Of a stretch of DNA of 23,074 bases, positions 7,851-16,737 are shown one piece after another. Source of the stretch: Candidatus Poribacteria bacterium (GTDB lineage: Bacteria > Poribacteria > WGA-4E > UBA9662); NCBI GenBank assembly GCA_002729015.1, contig PBVO01000093.1:44925-67998 (forward strand), read 5' to 3'. Both the position numbers and the translations under genes were made by a program. Below the pieces are notes generated by a model. The model was given only the letters and a program-made list of their open reading frames with translations. It searched no databases and was not told the origin of the DNA. Numbering within the stretch: the first letter of the stretch is position 1; every line of letters begins with the position of its first letter.

Positions 7851-8708
7851 ATGCCTAATTTTCCTATCACTGATACACACCTACACCTTTGGGATACAGA
7901 GAAACTCAACTATAATTGGATAAAGAGTATTGAATCACTGAATCGTTCATTTTTCCTTTCTGATTATGATCAACATTGTCAGCCAGTAGATGTTGACCGA
8001 ATGGTCTTTGTACAATGCGATTGTGACAATGAGCAGGGAATTGAAGAAGCTCGCTGGGTGGCAGATTTAGCTCAAAAGGATCCACGCATTCAAGGTATTG
8101 TGGCTTTTGCTCCAATTGAAAAACAGGAACAACTACCATCTTACCTAAATCAGCTAGTGAAAGTACCATTGGTCAAAGGCGTTCGAAGATTATTGCAAGT
8201 AATTAATGAAACTGGTTTCTGCTTGAGCTCTAATTTTGTCAATGGAATCAACATGTTGGCTGATTTCGGATTGAGCTTTGATATCTGTTGTCGGCATGAC
8301 CAACTAGAGGAAATTGTACAGCTGGTTGATCAATGCCCAAGAGTTAGTTTTATGTTGGATCATATTGGTGGATCACCTGACCTTATTGCTAATAATTACC
8401 GAAAATCGTGGTCGGTCCAAATACAAAAATTAGCACAGTTTGATAACGTCTACTGCAAAGTATCAGGAATAGTCACAACTGCCGATCATCAAAATTGGTC
8501 CACTGATGATTTGACACCCTACGTTGATGACGTTATATCGGCTTTTGGTTGGGACCGATTAGTTTATGGTGGTGATTGGCCTGTGTCAACTTTAGCCGCA
8601 ACATACCCTCAGTGGATCAATGCCTTGGACGAAATTGTCGACGGTGCTTCGAATCAACAAAAAAAACAGCTTTATAGAGAAAATGCTGGCCAATTTTATC
8701 GGCTTTAA
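7851..8708 (+). CDS. Amidohydrolase-2 family TIM-barrel hydrolase, sugar-lactonase type
   Basis: A metal-dependent hydrolase of the amidohydrolase-2 group (COG3618-like), whose known members include L-fuconolactonase, rhamnonolactonase and 2-pyrone-4,6-dicarboxylate lactonase. The first-strand motif DTHLHLWD (residues 8-15, His10 and His12), the Asp170-His171 pair in LDHIGG and Asp242 in VYGGDWPV are the expected active-site positions. At 285 residues it has typical length and no signal peptide, so it is cytoplasmic. GAGGT lies about 10 bases upstream. Sugar-acid lactone hydrolysis is the most likely reaction, but no sugar dehydrogenase or aldolase is adjacent, so the substrate is open. Confidence 0.85.
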   Translation: MPNFPITDTHLHLWDTEKLNYNWIKSIESLNRSFFLSDYDQHCQPVDVDRMVFVQCDCDNEQGIEEARWVADLAQKDPRIQGIVAFAPIEKQEQLPSYLNQLVKVPLVKGVRRLLQVINETGFCLSSNFVNGINMLADFGLSFDICCRHDQLEEIVQLVDQCPRVSFMLDHIGGSPDLIANNYRKSWSVQIQKLAQFDNVYCKVSGIVTTADHQNWSTDDLTPYVDDVISAFGWDRLVYGGDWPVSTLAATYPQWINALDEIVDGASNQQKKQLYRENAGQFYRL

Positions 8709-8720
8709 AAAAATTGAATT

Positions 8721-9338
8721 ATGACAGAAACAAAGGCAAATGATGTCAATCAAGTTGGTTTTTGGGAACAGATTTACGATGAAGAAGTTATTCCCGGTTG
8801 GGACATTGGTCAGCCAGCGCCACCTTTCGTTGCCTACTTAGATCGATCAGATGCACCAGAATCAGGTCAGGTCGCAGTAATTGGTTGTGGACGCGGTAAT
8901 GATGTTCTGCTATTTGCTGAGAAGGGATTTGAAGTAACTGCAGTCGACTTCTCAGCCCCGGCTATTCAAGCGGTTAAGGAAAAAATCCAAACAACGAAGT
9001 TTCAGGTAGATCTACAACAGGCTGATATTTTTGATTTGCCACAGTCACACGCTCTCACTTTTGATTACATCGTCGAATATACGTGTTTTTGTGCGATTGA
9101 CCCAGCACGAAGGCCAGAGTACGTCAATATGGTTCATAAAATCTTAAAGCCTAAGGGAATATTACTGGCCGTCTTTTATCTACTACCACCCGACCAAGGT
9201 CCTCCCTTCGGTACTACAGAGGATGAAGTTCGATCTCTATTTTCGGACAAGTTTGAAGTTATAGAGATGAAGGTATCGCCACACTCGATTGAAAAACGTG
9301 TCGGGAAAGAGCTTTTCGCCCGCTTAAAAAAGCTGTGA
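8721..9338 (+). CDS. SAM-dependent methyltransferase, thiopurine methyltransferase-like
   Basis: A class I methyltransferase of the TPMT-like family. The N-terminal FWEQIYDEEVIPGWDIGQPA is characteristic of this branch. The SAM-binding glycine loop reads VIGCGRGNDVLLFAEKGF, followed by the acidic end of strand 2 (VTAVDFS). Family members methylate sulfur, selenium, tellurium or halide-type acceptors, and this sequence does not say which. The length of 205 residues is normal. The gene starts 12 bases after the amidohydrolase stop without a clear Shine-Dalgarno sequence (AT-rich leader), so translational coupling is possible. Confidence 0.87.
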   Translation: MTETKANDVNQVGFWEQIYDEEVIPGWDIGQPAPPFVAYLDRSDAPESGQVAVIGCGRGNDVLLFAEKGFEVTAVDFSAPAIQAVKEKIQTTKFQVDLQQADIFDLPQSHALTFDYIVEYTCFCAIDPARRPEYVNMVHKILKPKGILLAVFYLLPPDQGPPFGTTEDEVRSLFSDKFEVIEMKVSPHSIEKRVGKELFARLKKL

Positions 9339-9360
9339 TCTAAAAATACACCATAGCCTA

Positions 9361-9807
9361 ATGATCGAATGTTTGTGGGGATTGAAAACCGTTGCCTTTT
9401 TAGACGTTTGGTCAATTGAACATCTGCTCAGTGGAATCTCAGTTGGCAAAATTGTCAATAGCTTGCACCAACGTATCTACGCAAATCTTTTAGGATCAGA
9501 CCGATCATTAATTCGAACTAATTACTTTGATCTGATTGGTGTATTGTTTTTAGCGTACTTCTGGGAAACCACTGAGCATTACTTAGAAACAGGCTTAATG
9601 GGTTCTGCCGTGTCTAACTGGTTTCAAGGAATCGAGTTTTGGGGGAATCGCCTAATTACTGACCCTTTTGTCTTGGTTATTGGATATTATCTTGGACAAC
9701 ACTTCCCCTTTTTGGTCAATTATGCACGCTTAGCATCCTGCGTTTGGCTGATAATTCATATCTTTGTTTTTCCACATAGTATGTATTTACATACCTTATT
9801 CCAGTAG
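9361..9807 (+). CDS. Small integral membrane protein of unknown function
   Basis: I do not recognise a named family. The 148-residue protein has hydrophobic segments at roughly 58-70, 96-112 and 120-138. It has an N-terminal amphipathic part with IEHLLSGISVG and a conserved-looking centre YFWETTEHYLETG followed by WFQGIEFWGNRLITDP. The glutamate, histidine and tryptophan residues beside the membrane segments look more like a functional site than a plain anchor. It has no signal peptide cleavage site. It sits 22 bases after the methyltransferase gene and 26 bases before the pseudo-C13 surface protein gene, in the same direction. There is no Shine-Dalgarno sequence before the ATG, so the exact start is uncertain. 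Confidence 0.72.
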   Translation: MIECLWGLKTVAFLDVWSIEHLLSGISVGKIVNSLHQRIYANLLGSDRSLIRTNYFDLIGVLFLAYFWETTEHYLETGLMGSAVSNWFQGIEFWGNRLITDPFVLVIGYYLGQHFPFLVNYARLASCVWLIIHIFVFPHSMYLHTLFQ

Positions 9808-9833
9808 TCAAAATACCCAAACATATTTATCTA

Positions 9834-12614
9834 ATGAATTCGCGCTTACTTCGCTTCATCCTCCCTTTTATTTTTCTTAACTATGCTGCAGCACAATTAG
9901 TAGAAATGCCTGCTCAGATCTATTTCTCACTCTTTGAACAGGAGGTTGTTACTTACGGTCAATCTTTGGAGATTGAAGGTATGGTAGACAGCAATTTAAC
10001 TGATCAAACTATTATCATTACTCTGGTCCGTCCGAGTGGCCATTTTGATAACTTTGAGATAGCGGCAAGCGCAGATGGCCAATTCAGTCTTGGCAAACAA
10101 TACCAAGTGGATGCTGTTGGTGTCTGGCTAATTGATGTGGAAGTTAGGAATAAAGGAAACCTAAAACTTCTACAAAGAGAAAGTTCGATGTTAGTGAAAA
10201 AAGGGCAGGCTCATTTTTTGAATCTCAGTCAATCTGTGACTAAGCTTGGTCAAGACACCATTCTTCGGGGGTACCTACAAGCTAGTATATCTGAACCATG
10301 CCCAATTAATTTAGTCGTTACGCCACCTGATGGAGCCTACATTCAAAAAAGGATTACGACTCAACCAAACGGGTCCTACACTTATAATCTCACACCTAAC
10401 CAAATCGGCCAATGGCAAATGAAATTGACTTGGTCTGGAGACGCCAATTATCAATCAGTCCAAGAAACATTTGATTTTATGGTGGTTAACCAAGCTGGGC
10501 AAGTAATTATTGTGTTAGGACACCTGTTAGAAAAAAAGAATGAGCCGTTTTTTAACGAACTAAGTCAGACTGTATATCAAACCTTTTTCGAGAGTGGTTT
10601 TAATTCGAATCAAGACATTCGTTTCTTATCTGCAATACCAACAGATCTTTCAGAGACCGAAGCCACGATCGAGACCTTGAAATCAACCCTTACTGAATGG
10701 TCTGACCCTTCTACAAATAAGCCTCTCTATTTGTATTTGTTATCAGGTAACGAGAACGGGCAAATTTTACTGACTAATAACAATAATGAATTAGTCGAGT
10801 TATCTCCATCGCATTTATCTTCTTGGATCTCCCCTTTAAAATCAACGACAGTTATTATCGATGCCAGCTACAGTGGGCGTTTTTTACAACCACTACTTAC
10901 TGTATCTAACGGTACTATAATCACTAGTAGCCAAGCAGACCAACCGAGTTATACATTTTCGTCTTTTGGCTTCACTTCCTTATTTTGCCAACATTTGAAG
11001 AAAAACCATACTATAGCTCAATCTTTCAAGTATGTAGTTGAAACCATACGCCATTTACCAGCACCCTACAGAAGCCAATCACCACAGTTGGCAAGTGATG
11101 GGGATAGTCAATCTAATGAATGGACTGATTTCAGTCAATTGGGACAACAACGTATATCTCTAAGCCCGCAGACGCTTGCTCCAACTTTATTTTTTGAAAA
11201 TCCACCCGACCCGGTTATGATTCGGTCTGGCGAAACCAATAATACTATCATACCCATTCAAGTGTCAGGCCAGTCAGCCGATCGTGTGTTTGCTACCATT
11301 TTTTCACCGCGTTCCGATATAGAATCCGTAGAGGATAATTACGATAAAATAGATCATTTTTTTACTAACCAAGATTTAGTTCAAGCCGAGACAAATCAAG
11401 ACAAAACGAACACCTACGAGCTAGTCTATAGTAACTTCGAGAAAATTGGCATTTACACCATACTATTTCAGGCAGAATCCGAAAACCAGAGTGCTCGACC
11501 AATATCAACAACGGTGACCGTACTAGACAAGATAATTCCACCTAGTGTGCCTAATCTACCTAAATCAAAAATTGATTTGGTGCATCCTCAAATGGTATAT
11601 CTCGGACAAAATCTGACCGTTGAGGTTACAATCGAAACTGAAACCTCAACGGCTGGCTGGTCTTTTGATGTTTCCTATAATCCGAAAGTTTTAAGCTTTC
11701 AGGCGGCTACGATTCGCGATTTTTTGGGAGCTGATAGTGATAAAATATACTTCGAGCCGGGAATTCCGGATAACGATCGGGGGCTTATTCGGCGTCTGCT
11801 AGCAACGTGCTTGTTTCCTGGCGGATCGAAAGGAACAGGCCAACTGGTGGAATTATCTTTCAAAACGATTGGTATTGGAAAAAGTGATTTCGAGCTGAAA
11901 AATGCACAATTGGGTGCCCCAAACGGTCAAATCCTACCAGCTCAAATTTCTAACTCAGTTATCACAGTCATTGGCATTCTGCCAGGAGACGCTAATAGAG
12001 ATGGACAAGTCGATGTGCTCGACTTAGTTACGGTGGGCCGTCATTTCTCTCAAGAAGGCGACAAATTACCCGGCGATGTTAATGCAGATGGCCAAGTTAA
12101 TATTTTGGATTTGGTGATGGTTGCTAAGTACTATGGGAAAATCGAAGAAGCCACTACCGCACCTTCATTAATCAATTTAGACCATGACCAAAACCTGTTA
12201 CTAATTCACTTACTTGAGCAATTAGAAAGCTGGACTGATACCGATAAAAACATTCAAACCGTAATTAGCTTACTAAAATGTTCAACTCATCTGAATCAAG
12301 TAAATTCTACACGAATTCTACTTAATTACCCTAACCCATTTAATCCTGAAACATGGATACCCTTTACTATCAGTCCCGAGAATAACGGTCAGGATGGGAC
12401 AATTACTATTTACGACTCTAGTGGAAGATTAATACGGTCTCTTGATTTGGGGCCGCTGGCGAGCGGAGCCTATTTATCTCCCGCCCAATCAGCATACTGG
12501 GATGGTAGAACCAACAGTGGAGAATTGGTTCCGAGTGGTGTTTATTTCTGCACTCTGGTAGTTGGCAACTGCAAAGAAGTTACTGCGAACTCGCCAATGG
12601 TTATAATAAAATAA
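9834..12614 (+). CDS. Secreted multidomain protein: Ig-like, inactive C13 fold, cohesin, dockerin, sorting domain
   Basis: A 926-residue exported protein. A signal peptide covers about 1-20, with likely cleavage after NYAAA. Two Ig-like beta domains follow (about 25-215). Residues about 222-430 match the C13/caspase-like fold: the first strand VIIVLGHLL, then PLYLYLLSGNENG and TTVIIDASYSG. In active relatives these last two sites hold the catalytic histidine (as in DHG or GHG) and cysteine (DAC). Here they read Ser304-Gly-Asn and Ser345, so peptidase activity is unlikely. Residues about 580-712 look like a cohesin domain. Residues 716-770 form a type I dockerin with two DxNxDG calcium loops. 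From Asn831 a NYPNPFNP...TWIPF sorting domain runs to the end. Role inferred: surface-attached scaffold or binding protein. Confidence 0.85.
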   Translation: MNSRLLRFILPFIFLNYAAAQLVEMPAQIYFSLFEQEVVTYGQSLEIEGMVDSNLTDQTIIITLVRPSGHFDNFEIAASADGQFSLGKQYQVDAVGVWLIDVEVRNKGNLKLLQRESSMLVKKGQAHFLNLSQSVTKLGQDTILRGYLQASISEPCPINLVVTPPDGAYIQKRITTQPNGSYTYNLTPNQIGQWQMKLTWSGDANYQSVQETFDFMVVNQAGQVIIVLGHLLEKKNEPFFNELSQTVYQTFFESGFNSNQDIRFLSAIPTDLSETEATIETLKSTLTEWSDPSTNKPLYLYLLSGNENGQILLTNNNNELVELSPSHLSSWISPLKSTTVIIDASYSGRFLQPLLTVSNGTIITSSQADQPSYTFSSFGFTSLFCQHLKKNHTIAQSFKYVVETIRHLPAPYRSQSPQLASDGDSQSNEWTDFSQLGQQRISLSPQTLAPTLFFENPPDPVMIRSGETNNTIIPIQVSGQSADRVFATIFSPRSDIESVEDNYDKIDHFFTNQDLVQAETNQDKTNTYELVYSNFEKIGIYTILFQAESENQSARPISTTVTVLDKIIPPSVPNLPKSKIDLVHPQMVYLGQNLTVEVTIETETSTAGWSFDVSYNPKVLSFQAATIRDFLGADSDKIYFEPGIPDNDRGLIRRLLATCLFPGGSKGTGQLVELSFKTIGIGKSDFELKNAQLGAPNGQILPAQISNSVITVIGILPGDANRDGQVDVLDLVTVGRHFSQEGDKLPGDVNADGQVNILDLVMVAKYYGKIEEATTAPSLINLDHDQNLLLIHLLEQLESWTDTDKNIQTVISLLKCSTHLNQVNSTRILLNYPNPFNPETWIPFTISPENNGQDGTITIYDSSGRLIRSLDLGPLASGAYLSPAQSAYWDGRTNSGELVPSGVYFCTLVVGNCKEVTANSPMVIIK

Positions 12615-12620
12615 GTCGAA

Positions 12621-15600
12621 ATGAGAATCTATTTTCTGTTTTTTGCCTGTCTCCTATTCATTGCTTTTGAAGGTTCAGGGGAAGAAGCGCCAGCCGACCC
12701 ACCCCTTCTGACTACGGTGCTGGTCATAGAAGGCAAAGTCTTTTTAGAGAATGGAAGCGTTGATGCTCCTGCTGGCCTAAAGGCAACTATAGACAACGAA
12801 CGATTAAATCTCAGTCAAACAGTCGAGACTGATGAAAATAGTAGGTACAATATCACCTTTTTTGATCCATTACAGCCAGTGGCTCAGTTGGGAGACGAGT
12901 TAAAGATCACAATTGATGATTCAGCTGGAGGAATTGAAGAAACGAATCTGGTTTTAAATCTGTCGCATATCAAGAGTGGCCGAGTTTCAGTCGACCTAAA
13001 AACAGCCTTATTGGCTCGCGCGAATCGTTTACAGGTCAGCGGTAAAATTTACCTGAGTGACGGTGTTTCAGGTGTTGGTCAAGGCCTGAAGGTCTTCGTT
13101 AAAATTAACAATCTAGTACAAGAAACAACCACCAATCATGATGGATATTACTCTGTTGTAATAACCAACCAAATAGGCTTTTTAGTTTCTACAGGAGATA
13201 CGATTCTAGCATACACCGAACCCTATCAAAACGAAACAGTAACAGCGCCTCACACTTTATCCTCGACCGAAGTGGCAAATGGTCGTTTAGATGATTTGCA
13301 TATAACCACTCAATTGCGGCAACCGGTTGAATTAATTCTGACAGAGAACAACTCGATACAGCCAATTGTTTCTCCTGTAGTTGCTTTTAAAGATCCAAAT
13401 TTAGAAAGAGCCTTGAGAAACCAAATTACTGCTAATGCAATGACTCAGGGTAATAGAATTCCTGGATCTCGCTTAACAGAATACCATTTAGCCCAATTGA
13501 CTGAACTCAGAGCTATAGACCTGAGCATTTTCGATTTAGCCGGCTTATCCAATTGTACTAACTTACAACGACTCAATTTATCTCTGAATCAAATAACTGA
13601 TCTATCCATTATTGGCAAAATTCCAACACTTACGCATTTATCTTTAGACAACAATCAAGTCAAAGATTTAACACCTTTGTCTAAATTGACTAATCTCGTA
13701 TTTCTATCTCTCAATGGAAATCAAATCGGCAATCTACTTCCTCTTCAACAAATGAACCAATTAGAGAATCTTTATTGTAGCCACAATCAAATAACTGATC
13801 TATCAGCGTTGGTTAATTTGAAACAATTGACAACGCTAACCCTGACAGGTAACTACAATCAAAAAATTCAACTTCATCTATCCGATATCAACCCACTAAC
13901 TCAACTTACCAATCTCAAGAGGCTAAAATTGGGTGCCAATACCATCTCAGACCTGACACCATTAGAAAAACTAATACAATTAGTCGAGCTGGATCTTTCT
14001 CGTAATTATCTGACCGATATTGTTCCCTTGACGCCTCTGAACCAGATACGTCAACTTAATCTATCCCATAATTATATTTCCGATATCAGGCCACTGTCGC
14101 ATTTACCCCAAGTCACCAAATGGCTTGACTTATCCAATAATTCTATTCGTCACATCAGACCTTTACGAGACAGCTTACTTTCGACAAACAATCAGATACA
14201 AAAGTCAACAGGTCAAATTTGGCTAACTCAAAACCCGCTCAACAATGTTTCAATTACTCATGACCTTAAACAACTCCAGTCAGAAGGGTTACAAGTGATT
14301 TATTTGGATCGTATTCCAGACGATGTCATACCTATCGCACTACCTGCCGTCGAATCCCGAGTACGTGCCGCTTTACCTGAATCATCTCAGATAGAGAGGC
14401 TCACACCATCAAATGTGGTTTCGATAACCGATTTAGATTTTTCTGCTCTAGGATTGGTCGAAGTTGATGTTAATTTTCTGAAAAACTTTCTTTCCCTAAA
14501 ATCGCTTAAACTATCAGGAAATCCATTGAGCCACACAACTATTCAAACACAAGTCAGTGAACTAGAAAAGTTAGGTGTAACAGTCGATTTTGGTATTAAG
14601 GAAATTGGGGACATCTTTGTTCAAGCCAGTGAAACAAATATTCTGGCACACCCTCAGGCACAAACATCCGTGGCTATTACCGTAAAAGATAAAAACGGTC
14701 AACCCATAAATACGGCTTTAGTTCTTGTTAAATCAGACCGAGGTCTTGTGGACTCACCAGCAACTAATGTTGGGGGTGGCAACTATGTCACCCATTTTTA
14801 CGGACTCAATGATCCTGGGCTAGCCCATCTGACGGTAGAAATTGGTAACTTACCACCAAGTACAAGATCAAAAGTTGGACATACTTCGCTTGTTTTAAGT
14901 CCTGTTTCCGCCTCTAGTCAAAAATCGATTTTTAAGGCTAGTCGTTCAGATACAGCAAAAACCGGAGAAGTTGTTCGGTTATTTATCAAACTAACTAGCT
15001 CAGATGGAATGTCTTTGCCTAATCGGGAAGTGCGCCTGACAGTGTTTCCGTCAGAGGGTATATCAGTAAATGGATACACGCCGACAGATAAATATGGACG
15101 GACAACAATTCTTTTGACACCATCAACACCCGGAAAAAAGATCATTCGAGCCTTTTGTGATAAAGTGCAACTGGAGTCTGAAGTTCATATCAATGTAACA
15201 GGCGAAGAAATTAAGAAGCCTGTAGTGGGTTCTGCAGAAAAAGTAACGATAGAACTTTCTAAATCAACCACTTGGGCCGATGGTACTTCAGTAGTCGACA
15301 TCAAAATCACCGTTTTAGACGGCAATGGCCGAGGATTGCCCAATCAGTCACTACAACTGATCTTAGGTAGTTGTAATGAACACAAACCGTTATCTGTTTT
15401 TAAAGACTTGTTTAGCTGTCAACCAATAGCATCTACTCACAAAGACAAATTTGGTCAACTGAATCCAGTACAAGATAGTTTTGATGGTAACTATTACACG
15501 ACTTACAAATCCGGTTTGCAGGCTGGAAAAATTCAAATTACTGCTACTACAGACAATGGACAATCAGCAACTGAAACCTTAAGATTAGAATCACCGGCCG

Positions 15601-16646
15601 ATCAGCCGAACCATCTTTTTCTAAGTCAATCAAATGATAATGTTTATCAGAATCAGATATTTGAAACACATATTCAGCTTAGTAATTGTTCGGGTTTGGT
15701 CAGTTGGAAACTAGATCTTGAGTATGATGCTGACAAATTAGCAGTTGTCAGTGTTGAAGAAGGAGACTTTCTAAAGAAAACACAATCTTTATTTCAGGCG
15801 GGTCGAGTCAAGAGTAATCAAATTATTGGTTTGGGTGCAACATCTCTTGATCCAATTGCTAGTAGTGGCAGCGGGACACTAGCAACTGTTACTTTCCGTT
15901 CTCTTATAACAAGTCAGAAAACAGAAACAACAACCATTCAAGTAAGCCAATTGATTATTATCAATAATAATGATCAGCGCATTACTAGTTCTACACTCAT
16001 AGAGCAGCATATAAAGATCATGGTTGCAGATGAGTGTGACGTGAACTTAGACGGAGAGATTAATATCTTTGATCTCATAATGGTCGCCGAAAAATTAGAA
16101 CATTCATCAATTGGAGAAAATCATCTGGATGTAAACAAAGATAACCTAATTAACTTAACTGATCTAATACTGATCGGCCAAAAATTCGGTCAGTCATCAT
16201 CTGCGCCTGCGATTTTTAATACTGATTTGCTAATTGAACAGTGGATTCAATCGGCAAATGCCAAATTACCTCTTGTTTCGGAAACAGAAAGAATAATGTT
16301 CCGCTCTGGTATACTGAACTTGAGGCAAATACAACAAGAAAAAAAACAACCAACCAAAACAAGATTGCTGGCCAATTACCCAAACCCATTTAACCCGTCA
16401 ACTTGGATACCATTTCAACTAGGCCACGTTGAATTAGTAACCCTAAATATCTATGATGTTGAGGGGCAATTGGTTCGAAAAATAGACTTGGGTCGCTTGA
16501 CAGCTGGAAACTACGCCCAGCCCGACCAGGCGATATACTGGGACGGTCAAACTGAAAACGGAGAATCGGTTGCCAGCGGTACTTACTTTTATCAGTTACA
16601 GGCTGGCGATTACAGAGAAACAAGAAAAATGGTGATTTTAAAATAA
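12621..16646 (+). CDS. Secreted multidomain protein: leucine-rich repeats, Ig-like, cohesin, dockerin, sorting domain
   Basis: A 1341-residue exported protein. A signal peptide covers about 1-20. Two carboxypeptidase-regulatory-like beta modules follow (about 30-225). An LRR cap (FKDPNLERALR) leads into internalin-like 22-residue leucine-rich repeats at about 290-525, with a further LRR-like patch near 600-655. Three Ig/invasin-like domains span about 663-990. A cohesin-like domain covers about 996-1136. A dockerin covers about 1137-1197, with loops DVNLDGEINIFD and DVNKDNLINLTD; the second has Asn for the usual Gly. The sorting domain starts at Asn1252. It begins 6 bases after the preceding stop, so the two are almost certainly translated from one message. 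LRR and Ig modules suggest adhesion or protein binding at the surface; the partner is unknown. Confidence 0.86.
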   Translation: MRIYFLFFACLLFIAFEGSGEEAPADPPLLTTVLVIEGKVFLENGSVDAPAGLKATIDNERLNLSQTVETDENSRYNITFFDPLQPVAQLGDELKITIDDSAGGIEETNLVLNLSHIKSGRVSVDLKTALLARANRLQVSGKIYLSDGVSGVGQGLKVFVKINNLVQETTTNHDGYYSVVITNQIGFLVSTGDTILAYTEPYQNETVTAPHTLSSTEVANGRLDDLHITTQLRQPVELILTENNSIQPIVSPVVAFKDPNLERALRNQITANAMTQGNRIPGSRLTEYHLAQLTELRAIDLSIFDLAGLSNCTNLQRLNLSLNQITDLSIIGKIPTLTHLSLDNNQVKDLTPLSKLTNLVFLSLNGNQIGNLLPLQQMNQLENLYCSHNQITDLSALVNLKQLTTLTLTGNYNQKIQLHLSDINPLTQLTNLKRLKLGANTISDLTPLEKLIQLVELDLSRNYLTDIVPLTPLNQIRQLNLSHNYISDIRPLSHLPQVTKWLDLSNNSIRHIRPLRDSLLSTNNQIQKSTGQIWLTQNPLNNVSITHDLKQLQSEGLQVIYLDRIPDDVIPIALPAVESRVRAALPESSQIERLTPSNVVSITDLDFSALGLVEVDVNFLKNFLSLKSLKLSGNPLSHTTIQTQVSELEKLGVTVDFGIKEIGDIFVQASETNILAHPQAQTSVAITVKDKNGQPINTALVLVKSDRGLVDSPATNVGGGNYVTHFYGLNDPGLAHLTVEIGNLPPSTRSKVGHTSLVLSPVSASSQKSIFKASRSDTAKTGEVVRLFIKLTSSDGMSLPNREVRLTVFPSEGISVNGYTPTDKYGRTTILLTPSTPGKKIIRAFCDKVQLESEVHINVTGEEIKKPVVGSAEKVTIELSKSTTWADGTSVVDIKITVLDGNGRGLPNQSLQLILGSCNEHKPLSVFKDLFSCQPIASTHKDKFGQLNPVQDSFDGNYYTTYKSGLQAGKIQITATTDNGQSATETLRLESPADQPNHLFLSQSNDNVYQNQIFETHIQLSNCSGLVSWKLDLEYDADKLAVVSVEEGDFLKKTQSLFQAGRVKSNQIIGLGATSLDPIASSGSGTLATVTFRSLITSQKTETTTIQVSQLIIINNNDQRITSSTLIEQHIKIMVADECDVNLDGEINIFDLIMVAEKLEHSSIGENHLDVNKDNLINLTDLILIGQKFGQSSSAPAIFNTDLLIEQWIQSANAKLPLVSETERIMFRSGILNLRQIQQEKKQPTKTRLLANYPNPFNPSTWIPFQLGHVELVTLNIYDVEGQLVRKIDLGRLTAGNYAQPDQAIYWDGQTENGESVASGTYFYQLQAGDYRETRKMVILK
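13587..13804 (+). repeat. 20-base direct repeat within the leucine-rich repeats
   Basis: The same 20 bases, encoding NQITDL plus the following serine, occur at 13587-13606 and 13785-13804. The 198-base offset is exactly three 66-base (22-residue) LRR units. Other units have diverged at the DNA level. This suggests fairly recent duplication or gene conversion among LRR units, or chance reuse of codons in a constrained motif. Confidence 0.6.
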
Positions 16647-16684
16647 AGTTTTGTCGGGTTCAACATGTAGACATCAACTCTGTA

Positions 16685-16693
16685 TGGTATACT
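16685..16693 (+). promoter_or_regulatory. Candidate extended -10 promoter for purL
   Basis: The sequence TGGTATACT is an extended -10 element with a 5/6 TATACT. TAGACA at 16668-16673 resembles a -35, but the 14-base spacing is too short, so the extended -10 would have to carry recognition. Transcription would start near 16700, giving a leader of about 40 bases that contains the palindrome at 16722-16737. Confidence 0.42.
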
Positions 16694-16721
16694 TGTTGCC
16701 CTTCAGTTTGTTACATCGTTG

Positions 16722-16737
16722 TTGGGGTTAACCCCAA
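16722..16737. promoter_or_regulatory. 16-base perfect palindrome at the purL start
   Basis: TTGGGGTTAACCCCAA is a perfect palindrome ending three bases before the purL ATG (16741). It does not match the known PurR sites of E. coli or Bacillus. As DNA it could be an operator for a dimeric repressor just downstream of the likely promoter. As RNA it could fold with a TTAA loop and hide the ribosome-binding region, where no ordinary Shine-Dalgarno sequence is seen. Function is inference. Confidence 0.45.

Noticed and set aside
9834..12614. A caspase-like immune or cell-death effector
   Set aside because: The protein has an export signal and a sorting domain, and the catalytic His and Cys are missing; no defence partner is adjacent.
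9834..16646. A cellulosome
   Set aside because: Cohesin and dockerin domains are present, but there is no glycoside hydrolase or carbohydrate-binding domain, and both modules occur on the same chains.
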